A stretch of 64,000 nt of DNA from Strigamia acuminata. Taxonomy: Eukaryota > Arthropoda > Chilopoda > Geophilomorpha > Linotaeniidae. Under the pieces are notes generated by a model. The model worked only from the letters and a program-made list of their open reading frames with translations. It had not been told where the DNA came from and did no database searches. Below are positions 22,001 to 34,300 of the stretch, piece after piece. The stretch spans positions 2,753,605 through 2,817,604 of the forward strand of contig OX442321.1 in assembly GCA_949358305.1 (NCBI GenBank). The letters are read 5' to 3'. Positions within the stretch are counted from its first letter, which is position 1. Each line of letters opens with the position of its first letter. The translations under genes and the position numbers were made by a program.

Positions 22001-25000
22001 CGGATTAAAGGGGATGGATGGAATGTGTAATGGGTTTTACCTTTTGAAATTTTTTTTTTTTTTGGTTTTTTATTTTTAATTTGAAGGGTCGTGTAAAAGT
22101 TCAACAGATTTCGGAGAAATTTCGCCAAATTTCGGAGAGATTTCACCAAATTTCGGAGAGATTTCACCAAATTTCGGAGAGATTTCACCAAATTTCGGAG
22201 AGATTTCACCAAATTTCGGACAAATTTAACCAAATTTCGGAAAGATTTCACCAAATTTCGGAGAGATTTCACCAAATTTCGGAGAGATTTCACCAAATTT
22301 CGGACAAATTTAACCAAATTTCGGACAAATTTAACCAAATTTCGGACAAATTTAACCATAATTCGGACAAATTTAACCATAATTCGGACAAATTTAACCA
22401 AATTTCGGACAAATTTAACCAAATTTCGGACAAATTTAACCAAATTTCGAACAAATTTAACCAAACTTCGGACAAATTTAACCAAATTTCGGAGAAATTT
22501 AACCAAATTTCGGACAAAATTCACCAAATTTCGGACAAAATTCACCAAATTTCGGACAAAATTCACCAAATTTCGGACAAAATTCACCATTTACCCCCAA
22601 AAAAATTATAAAAAAAACTACTCCCCAACATTTCACGCCGTAGAATCAAAACAAAAAACCCGCCATCATTCACACAACATTTCCCAAAACCCTCATTAAA
22701 ACCCCCTACTCCCAACTAAACATTTCCACAACTTCAAACGCCACCAATCACAACAAACGTCAACCAAACTAAAAACCTTTCCACACCTCCCTCGTCAAAC
22801 CTCAAATCAAATCAAACCTCTCTTTCCAACACCTCTAACCTCTAACCATTCCCCAAACAAAAAACTCCACAATTCAAACACCCCAATCCCCCTAAAACCT
22901 CTCTTCATCACACACCCAACTCCAGCCCCAAAAAAAAAACCAAAAATCACCTCACCACCCACCCAAAAAAAAAAAAAAACCAACTCAACACCCCAACTAA
23001 CTCTCACCTCACTTTTATCTCGTTTTCAAGCCGCAATCTCAAAACCCCACCAAAAAAAACATATTAAATAAAAATGCAAAATCAATACCGCATTGTGCGC
23101 AAATGCAGGAAAGAAAACGCGCTTTAAACACACAACCCCCCCCCCCCACCAAAAAAAAAAAAAAAAAAAAAAATCAAATCCAAATATCACCTGAGTAAGA
23201 TTTTCGGTTTAGCCTTCTTCTCCCACGACTCCTCTGGAAACGCCGGCGCTGTCGGGGACGACGGCGACGCGGGCGACGACGGAAGCACGACCTGCCGCCA
23301 CACGCACAACGTCACTTCGTCCGGCAGTTCCCGCAACAACTTAATCGACTCGGAATGACTCATATCAGAAACATCCGTCCCGTTCACCTGCAAAATTGCA
23401 AATTTTACGAAGATATGACGTAAAATAATAATTGTATGAATAACAAATAAATGATGTTACTAATTTTAAATTTTTTTTTTACCAAAATAATTTTATCGCC
23501 GGGTTGCAACTGTCCGTCACTCAACGCCGGATCTTTGACCAACGCTTTGATGTAATGCCCCGCGTTCGGTCCCTCCATTTTGACCAAAGTAAACCCCAAA
23601 CTGCCCCCGATTTTCGTCAGCGTCACGTCAAACTCCTGCAAAAACAAAAAATGGCAAAACATGTCCGACATAAACCTATTATTTTAATAACGCGCTCTGA
23701 TTGGTCCAGATCTATTGATGTCGGTTCGGTTCCTCAAACCGATATTTTCAAGGTTTCATCTTTTTTTCTTACAAGAGGGGTCTACGCCCCCCCTTATTCG
23801 TTTCACCAACAGTCTGTATCTCGATGCATCTCTCGACCAATCACAGCGCGTCGTGGAAATAATACGTTCACGTCGGACAGAAAAAAATCGATTTAATTAG
23901 ACGCGGCAAAATCGATCGGTCACTTACAGTGTAAGAGGGCCCGTTGTAGCGGGGGACACTGTCGCGTTCGTCGCAAAGGGCAGTTGCCAGGAGAGACGAG
24001 CTCTGAAACGAGACCAAGGCCACATTCCGATCAATATTTGTCACCGATATTTGTGTCAAAACACGCGGCCACTCGTGTTTTACCTGTGGAATTGGCGGAA
24101 TCGCGCCGGCCTCCGGTCGACAGATGGTCAGCACGATCGGATTGGACGCCATGCGCAGGATTTCAATCGCTTCCTACAAAAATTAAAAAAAATTACATAA
24201 AAATTACATAAAAATTACATAAAAATTACATAAAAATTACATAAAAATTACATAAAAATTACAAAAATTACAAAAAAGTGAATTAAAAATTAATTAAATT
24301 AAATTTTTTAAATTTTATAAATTTTTTATTTATTTTTTATTATTAATTAATTAATTTATTTATTGTGTGTATTTTTTTTGGTATTTTTTGGCACGGGGCC
24401 CAATATGGCAGCTGCAGCAGCAAGCGCAATAACATCATGTATATTCTAATTTTAACTTTTTTTTTTTTTTCTGGCGGAATAAGAGCGACGTACGAAATAC
24501 ATGAGACCGAGTACGGGTTGTCGGTTGACGGCTAGTAAGATGTCTCCGATTTCCAGTTTGCCGGACTGCACGGCCGGTTGCAGCGGGTAGAGCCTCTTTA
24601 TTCGGATGAGTCGTGCGATGGAATCGGTCGGGTCCGCGTCCCATCCGCCGCAGACACTCAGGCCCAAACCTCGAGAGTTTTTGACTAGTTTGACGTCGAA
24701 CGTATTTTCTAAAATTAATAAAATTAAATAAGTAAATTAAATAAATTAACAAATATTGGATATCTTCTAATTGTGCACTCATGTAATAGAGGCCGGAGGA
24801 CTATTCAATTTTTCATCAAAACATCGAAGTTTTTGTATAAAACATCGAATTTTTTTATTAAAAAATCGAATTATTCCTTTAAAAATCAAATATTTCGCCA
24901 AAAAATCGAATATTTCGCCAAAAAATCGAATATTTCGCCAAAAAATCGAATATTTCGACAAAAAATCGAACATTTTACCAAAAAATCGAATATTTTACCA

Positions 25001-28000
25001 AAAAATCGAATATTTCGCCAAAAAATCGAATATTTCGCCAAAAAATCGAATATTTCGCAAAAAAATCGAAAATTTTACCAAAAAATCGAATAATTTATAA
25101 AAAAAATCGAATGAATCCTCAAAAAATCAAATAAATCCTCAAAAAAATCGAAAAAATCCTCAAAAAATCAAATATTTTACCAAAAAATCGAATAAATCCT
25201 CAAAAAATCAAATATTTTACCAAAAAATCGAATAAATCATCAAAAATCGAAATATTTCTTTGAATAATCGGGCTTCCGATGTGTGCACTCGTGCATAATT
25301 AGAAGCCCGTGTGATAATTTACAAAAGTTTCTTTATCCCATGTGCAATTAGAGGCCCGCGTACAATTAGAAGACACATGGCAAATAAACAAATAAAAAAT
25401 AAATAGAAATTTGCCATTTTTCCGCCGATTTATTTCCCTCCGCTTCTTATCTGGAGCGTATCATTTTATGGCACAAAATGGCTGACATTAGACGCCACAA
25501 TTGAATCTTTACTCTTATCACTATTATCACTTTTATTCTTATTATTTTTAGCAATCTGCGCCAAATCCTATCATTTTCATTCGACCACATTTTCTTTTAA
25601 AACATCAAATCGTGATACAGACAAAAGCGACTAAATTTAAACCAGTTGCGTAACCCTTTTTTCCAAAACATTTCATCGCTCGTATCTTCCTGGCAAACAA
25701 TTCGCCCAACACGCCTTTCCAACATGTGTTAAAATGGCCGCCCACGCCCGATTCAAACCAAACAATCAACAAATATTAATAGCTGGCAAACGGACGACAT
25801 TTCAGCCGCTAAAAACATAAAACTTCACTCTTTATTTCGTGCCTTTGCAAGGGGTCACTGCTGGCATTGCTAGCCAGCTAGTTTAAATTTAAAACGGCCG
25901 GTTTACGGCGCGCCGTTGACTCGTGGACTGGGCAGATCTAAACTTGGGCTAATTGAGCACTAGCCAAAGGCCCGGTCAAATATAAGCCCCGAAATGACAT
26001 CCAATGGCGAACGAAACGATAATTAATTTTTTGGGCCCCAGATTTTGTGTTTACCAAAATAAAAATTCTGATTGAGGGGCCCCGGGCCCCATCAATCCCC
26101 GATGCACCAAAAATTTGATAAACTCGCGAAATTTACATCAAATTTCTGCACCGGGACCCATCCCGGGGCCCCACAATTTCGTTTACCAAGTAAAAATTTG
26201 AATTCATGAGCCCGGGGCCCCAATAACCCCAATAATCCACCTCCAAAAATTTGACAAATTCAACACAAATTTCTACACCGAGGCCCCCAATAAACCCAAT
26301 AGTTCATTTTTGGGGTCCCAATCCACCAAAATATTGTTAAACTCCTCAAATTTACATCAAATTTCTACACCAGGACCCATCCCGGGGCCCCACAATTTTA
26401 TCCACCAAATAAAAATGCAAATTCCGGGGCCCCACAATTTTATCCACCAAATAAAAATGTGAATTCCGGGGCCCAGGGCCCCAATAATTTCCAAATAAAT
26501 CTCCAATCCTCACATTTCACATAAAATTTCCACATCGGGGCCCATCCCGGGGCCCCACAATTTTATCCACAAATCAAATTATAAATTCAGGGGCCCAGGG
26601 CCCCAAAATCATCAAAAAAACCTCCAAAGGGCCACAAAATCATCAAAAAAACCTCCAAAGGGCCCCAAAATTATCAAAAAAAACCTCCAATCCTCACAAT
26701 TCACATCAAATTTCCACACCGGGGCCCATCCCGAGGCCCTACAATTGTATCCACCAAATAAAAATCTAAATTCAAGGGCCCAGGGCCCCAAAATCTTCAA
26801 AAAACCTCAAAACCCTCACAATTCACATCAAATTCCTGTACCGGGGCCCACACCGGGGCCCATCCCGGGGCCCCACAATATTATCCACCAAATAAAAACC
26901 TAAATTCAAGGTCCCAGAGCTCCAAAATCATCAAAAAAACCTCCAAACCCTCACAATTCACACCAAATTTCCACACCGGGGCCCCACAATTGTATCCAAC
27001 AAATAAAAATATAAATTCCCGGGCCCAGGGCCCCAATAATTTTCAAAAAAAACCTCTAAACTGACAAATCCTCACAATTCACATCAAACTTCCGCACCGG
27101 GGCCCATCCCGGGGCCCCACAATTGTATCCACCAAATAAAAATATAAATTCAAGGGCCCACTGCCTCAAAATCTTCAAAAAACCTCCAAACCCTCAAATT
27201 TCACACCAAATTTCCACACCGGGGCCCATCCTGGGGCCCCGCCACTCACCATCATTAATAAACGGATACTCCTCTTGCACCGGAACTTCCTCATCCTCCA
27301 CTTCCGTCCTCCCAGCGCCTCCCCAACCGTTCTCTCCACTCCCCAACTCCGCCATACCGCACAAACTCCCCAACAACAACGGATCCGTCGCAGCCCGCGC
27401 CTTGTACTGCAGCGCAGCCCTCTCGCCACCATCAACACTTTTAGGCGCACTCTCCTCCTCCACGTGCGTCGTCAGCGCCGTCCTGCTTTTAGCATCAACA
27501 AAACCTTCGTCGTCCACATGTTCCGCCTCGTAATTACACACAGGTGTGTGCGTGTACACCCGGTTGCCGACCCCCCGCGTACTCATCACTTTGACGGTCG
27601 AATCGGTGGCCGGCACCCACTCCAAACTGGACCTGCGTCGCAAATCCGTGCTCAAACTGCGTCTCAGGGGTCCCAGGGGGCCCGGGGCCCCCGGTTCCTC
27701 GAAATTCACTCGCAGACGAATCACGTTGGCACTCTCGTTGCCGAAACTAATTCGCGTGCCCCAATTGTCGCTCGAGTTCCTCCGAACGGCCGAATTGGCG
27801 TTCATGGTCGAGTTGGAGCCGGACCCGCCGCACCCGGCGTTTAATTGGATGGTCGTCTTGAAGGATTTGGTGTTTTCATTTTTCAGCGACACGTGGCGAC
27901 GAATCTGCGGCGAAAAGGGGTTCGTGGACCCGTGCGGGTGCGTGGCGGTGGTGCTGCGGACGCGGAGGAGCGTGTTGGGGGCCCCGCGACGCAGGGTGAG

Positions 28001-31000
28001 GTGCGCAAGGGGCGACGTGGTGCGGAGGGTGTCGACGGCTTCTTGGTGGGTCGCGTTGGTGAGGTTGGAGCCGTTTACTTCGAGGATGACGTCACCTGGA
28101 GTGAAATGAATGGGAGTTGCTGTTAGATAAGTTTGTGATGGATAAGAGGGGACACAATGGAGTAAATTCATTTGGGAGCGGAAATGCGCTTCCCTGACAA
28201 TGTGGATGCGGATTTCCTGTTGGAATGTCAATAAATGTTGGAAGTAAATGGTAAATAAGTGGATTGTTTTGGAATGGAAAATAAAATTCGAAATTTGAAA
28301 ATTTGTTGTTTCAAGTCAATTGTTTGGTTGTTTTTGGGTCGAAATTTCGTAATTTTAAATTTTTTTTTTCTTCTAAAAACACGAAATTTATATTTTTACA
28401 CAAATAACACAGAATTTCGTAATTTAAAATTTTATTTGAAAAAATTATTTTTTATAAAAAAAATAATTTTTTATAAAAAAAATTATTTTTTATAAAAAAA
28501 ATCAATTATTTATCCAGATTTTGGCTCTAATTTCTGGTTTTAAATTTTTTTTACACTAAATAACTAAATAACCCTAAAAAAATCAATTTGTCGTCCAAAT
28601 TTCTACCAAAACTTCGTACAATTTCAATATTTTTTTACAACAAAAAAAATTTTCCAAATTAAAAAAAAAAATAATTTTCCAAAATTTTGCTTAAAATTCC
28701 ACAATTAAAATCTTTCCTTTACCAAAAAACCCCAAAAAAAATCACTAAATCCACAAAATTTCACTCAAAACTTCATAAATCCAATTTTTTAAACCGAAAA
28801 AACCCAAATCCCACAAAAAAAAATCAACAACTCAAAAAACCTAACCAAAACCTCCCAAATCACTCATTTCCCACCACAACTTTCCATTTCCCCTATTTCC
28901 AAACCAAATAACCCTTTACCAAACATCAAAAAAATCATTCACATTAGAGAGTTTGCGGGATGCATTTTTCCCTTATTTTGTGCCACGTTACACTATTTTA
29001 GTGCCATATCGTAAGGAAAAAATCTTTAGTGTATCGTTTTCAACACTAAATTAAGATATAGCGAAGCCAATCAGAATTGAGAACACTATATTGTTAGCTC
29101 CGCCCATTGCAAATGGCGATTATTTTGTTGTCCCGAACAAACACATCACAGTCATAGATACGTAGATTGAATGATAAATGAGGCCCAAAATTGAATTTTA
29201 GGCCCAAAACCATACTTTATAGGCATAATAATGGAATTTTATGCAGAAATTTGCACATTTACGCCCCCAAATTGAATTTTTAGGCCCAAAATTACTAACT
29301 GTCAGTAGTTGGCTGAAATAGTGTAGTGATAAGGGAAAAGTGCAGCCCGCAAAAACTTAATTTATCATTTTTCCCTTACACTATTTTTATACCGTATAAT
29401 CTTTAACTGTAAGGGAAAAATGCATCCCGCAAACTCTCTATTTCCCTACCGTTAAATCCAATTATACTCCTTAATTTACTCGTCAGTGTATTTCCACACG
29501 TTTCAACCCTCATATATTCATCCTGCCACACTCACACTACAATTTGCATATTACACATCTCAATAACGACCATTTTTCAATTAATTATTACCGTATACAA
29601 TGGTTTCCAAACACCTACCTGCCGTATCCACCGAACACCTTTAAACTCGCTTTGAAAACTTATTCGGAGAAGCGAGATTAAAACAAACAAAAAAATAATA
29701 ATAATCACTTGAAATGTTCGGTATGATCGGAATCCATTCAGTCATTGACATTGAGGTGAAAACAAACGCGATCTCACCTGCACGCCGTCAGAAAGATAAA
29801 AATAAAAAAAATTCCGTGATGAAACAAACGCGGTGAAATATTGAGCCAAACTGGTGCAAATTCCAGCGTGATATTTGAATGGATGAAACCAACAAATGGG
29901 TCACCTGAATTTATACACAATTATTTACTAAACTGGAAAAATACGGGTCAAAGTCGTCGCGTGATGTAATCTCCTTCGTTTACAACACGTGCTCTTTAAT
30001 TAGGTGAAAGTCGTCAACAAATTAATTGATAATTTTAAAGAAAAAATAATTTTAAAATAACAAAAAATATTTTTTAATTTTTTTTTTCCAGCGGATGACC
30101 ACCATTTTGGTTTTTTTGTCGTTTTTTGGTCGTTTTTTACATTTTTTCTCTCGTTTTTTGAACAAATTACTTAATAATTAAAAAAAAAATTCTAAAAACA
30201 CCAAAATAATTATTTTAAATTGTTTTTACCTGGCATGTTACCACCATTTTGGTTTTTAGTGATTTATTTGGAATTTTTTGGTCGTTTTTTACATTTTTTT
30301 CCATTTTTTTTGAAAAAATTAATTAATCATTTTTAAAAAAAAATTCTAAAAACACCAAAATAATTATTTTAAATTATTTTTACCTGTGGTAAACTGGTAA
30401 GTTACCACCATTTTGGTTTTTTACTCATTTTTTTGGATATTTTTGTCGTTTATTACATTTCTTTGTCGTTTTTAAGAACAATTTAATTAATAATTTAAAA
30501 AAAAAATAATTTAAAAACGCAAAAAAAAATACATTAAAAATTTTTTTAACCTGCTAAATTCCAGCAGATAACCACCATTTTGGTTTTTTGTCATTTTTTG
30601 GTCGTTTTTTTACATTTTTTCTCGTTTTTTTGAACAAATTACTTGATAATTTAAAAAAAAATTCTAAAAACACCAAAATAATTATTTTAAATTGTTTTTA
30701 CCTGGCAAGTTACCACCATTTTGGTTTTTTACTCATTTTTTTGGTTGTTTGGTCGTTTTATTTACATTTTTTGACGTTTTTATGAACAATTTAATTAATA
30801 ATTTTAAAAAAAATAATTTAAAAACGCAAAAAAAAAATATATTTAAAATTTTTTAACCTGCTAAATTCCAGCAGATAACCACCATTTTGGTTTTTTTCTC
30901 ATTTCTTAATTTTTTCTCATTTTTTTTTGTTTTTATGTTTCTTAAAAACAACAAAAACAATTTTTAAAACTTCTTTTACCTGGTAAATTCCAACGAATGA

Positions 31001-31347
31001 CCACCATTTTGATTTTTTTCTCCTTTTTTATCCCACTTTTTCGCTTTTTTTGTTTATCCAATGGTAAACATTATTCGTCCTTGTCGTCCACTTGACATTA
31101 GTGTACGTGTGCGTCTCCTTGAGCGAGGTGCAATTTCGTTCTGCTGGAAAGTGCCGTGCCAAACGCGCAACCCAATCGCATCGTCCGCCTTACGAGTTAG
31201 GTCAAACCAAAATAATTTTCCTATCAAGGCTCATTCTAATTTTAGTCGGCAACTACACATTTAAGACGGCTAATGTAACAACATCGTAAAAAATTAGGAA
31301 TTAAAATTAAGTCGTGTCCGTGAGTCACGTTTCGAAGATTAAAAAGT

Positions 31348-31378
<31 letters not shown>

Positions 31379-34300
31379 TGGTCGATAAAAAATTAAAGCA
31401 AAACAATTTTCGTAGAATTAATTTAGAATAGACAATAAGTGTGCCGGAATTTTCGTCGCTAAGGTTACAATTGTTTCGCTCAAAGTTTATTCGAGTTGCC
31501 AACGATAAAAATTGAGATTAAAAAAGAATAAACACTTGAGTGTTTGGCAAGATGAAGTCAAGGCAGATTCCGGGCCCGTACGCACGATTTTCCGTGCAAG
31601 TTATCAGTTATTTTTACGATTTTTCGTACATTTTTCGGAGGTTTTGGTCAATTTTGACGTTTTTGGTAAAATTTTGGACATTTTTACAATTTTTACGATT
31701 TTTCGTACATGTTTCAGTCATTTTTACAATTTTTCTTACGTATTTCAGTCATGTTTACGGTTTTCGTACACATTTCCGTAATTTTTACAATTTTCCGTAC
31801 GCATATCCGTAATTTTTACGATTTTTTGTACATGTTTCAGTCATTTTTACGATTTTTCTTACGTATTTCAGTCATTTTTACGTTTTTCGTACACATTTCC
31901 ATTATTTTTACGATTTTCTGTACATATTTACGTAATTTTTACGATTTTTCGTTGACTTTTGGTCGATTTTTGGTCAGATTTGATTTTTTTGTTGATTTTT
32001 GAGGTCAATTTTTCCCTTTTTTCGTGGGTTTTAGACAATTTTACGTTTTATTTAGAAGAATTCTAGACAATTTTGTATCAATTTTTTATCTATTTTCTTA
32101 GGATTTTAGACAATTTTTTGTCAATTTTGTTATCTATTTTCGTAGATTTTTGGACATTTTTCTGTTAATTTTATGATTTTTCCTAAATTCCTACGATTTT
32201 TCACGACTATTTCGACATTATTCCGCTTAAAATCAGCTTATTTTTAAACTAAAACAAACATTAACCATTCTAAACTTGAATTTCACCATCTAAAATTAAT
32301 CCACCTTGACTCAAAACAAATTCAAGGAAATGCTTCGTTTTTTCCTTCAAATTAAAACGCATTAAAAAAAAATGTCACTCCAAACCGATTATCGAGGAAT
32401 CTTCACCTTTCTACTCACTCGACTATGAAATCAAGAATGCATCTCGACCTTCTTTTATCTCTCAACCAGAATTGAATCAAGGAAATAAAAAAACATAAAA
32501 AAAAATATAAAATAAACCACATTCAACCAAACCAAACCAAAAAAAAATAATAATTACAAAATTCCGCCCCAGCGAACAAACCAAAACGAATAAATAAACA
32601 AACAAATCCCGAAAAAAAAAATCCACAAATAGGTTATTGACTCCACTAAGCCTAATCAGATAACGAAGCAAAATAGTAATTTACTTTTCAGCGCTCGCTC
32701 AACCACAAAAATGACCTCCAAATCCAAAAAAATAATAAAACAAAACACGAAACAAAAATAGGCCTACACCATAAAATATAACATCCGCCGTTACCATGAC
32801 AACCTCGAACCAATATCCCGACATTTTGGCACGCCGCCATTTTAACACCGAATAAAACCACATTTTTCTCAAATTCCCGCATTATTCCAGCAAAACAAAA
32901 CCGCAAATCAAACCCAAGGCCACCCAAAACGTGTAAAAAACCCCAAAAAATACAAATTTCTCCATTTTCCCCCCCAAATATTTCAAATTTTTTCACTCAC
33001 CGACTTTAATTCGACCATCCAATGCAGCAGCACCGCCGGGAATCACCTGCTGAACAAAGATGTTCTTTTCGGTTCCACTCGAGTTCACACCGCCCTGAAT
33101 AAAAAAAAAATAAATAAAAAACGAGGCGATTATTAGCCAAGATGAGTTTTTCTCTCGCTCCGCTGCCCGAGTGTCGCTGCCCGCACCAATTTGCATATTT
33201 TCCCGACTTTCAATGCAAATTTCTGCAATTTTTCCTCGGTTTTTCACCTTAATGTTGATCCCCAAGCTGCCGCCATTTTTTTCCAGAACGACGTGGAATA
33301 TGTCGCCGGATTTAACGTCGTCGCATTCGGCGTCTGCGTTGAACGGCGATTCGTCCGTCGGTTCTTCCGACGACCCACATCGCATTTTCTCCACCGATTC
33401 GTCGTGGATCGCTTCTTCCGATGCGTTTGTGCTCGAATCCGATCGGTTTTCTTTGGTGTTTTGTAACTGTTCCACGAATTTCTGATATTTGATGATTTCG
33501 CACTTGCCGTTGCACGTGACCGAGTCGAAACAAGATGCGTTTATATCGGAGGTGTCGATTTCGGTCTCGTTTTCGGGATCGGATGTCTTTAAAGTCGACA
33601 TTTCTAATTCTTCTTTGATGGTGCTCAACTCGTGGCCCGGAATCTGAATGAAAAGAAATTTTTGAAAATTAATTTTTTTTTTTTAATTATGAATTAATTA
33701 AAAATTAAATTCGACCTGTTGGGACACGACAATGTCGATTTTGTCCTTGCATTCGCGGATCAGGTCTAGAACATGTTCGTATTCCATACAATCGACTAAA
33801 ATCTGGTTGACGGAGAAGATTCGGTCGCCTGAATTGGAATGGAAATAAATTTTACAAAAATTTCGATTTTTTGTATCAAAATTTCGATTTTTTGTATCAA
33901 AATTTCGATTATTTGTATCAAAATTTCGATTTTTTGTATCAAAATTTCGATTCTTTGTATCAAAATTTCGATTTTTTGTATCAAAATTTCGATTTTTTGT
34001 ATCAAAATTTCGATTTCTTGTATCAAAATTTCGATTTTTTGTATCAAAATTTCGATTTTTTGTATCAAAATTTCGATTTTTTGTATCAAAATTTCGATTT
34101 TTTGTATCAAAATTTCGATTTTTTGTATCAAAATTTCGATTTTTTGTATCAAAATTTCTATTTTTTGTATCAAAATTTCGATTTTTTGTATCAAAATTTC
34201 GATTTTTTGTATCAAAATTTCGATTTTTTGTATCAAAATTTCGATTTTTTGTATCAAAATTTCGATTTTTTGTATCAAAATTTCGATTTTTTGTATCAAA

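Noticed and set aside
22081-22611. Long repeat ORFs on both strands (Phe/Gln/Ile/Ser and Val/Arg/Asn/Leu repeats)
   Set aside because: 21-bp minisatellite in intron 26; purely periodic, intronic and without a domain.
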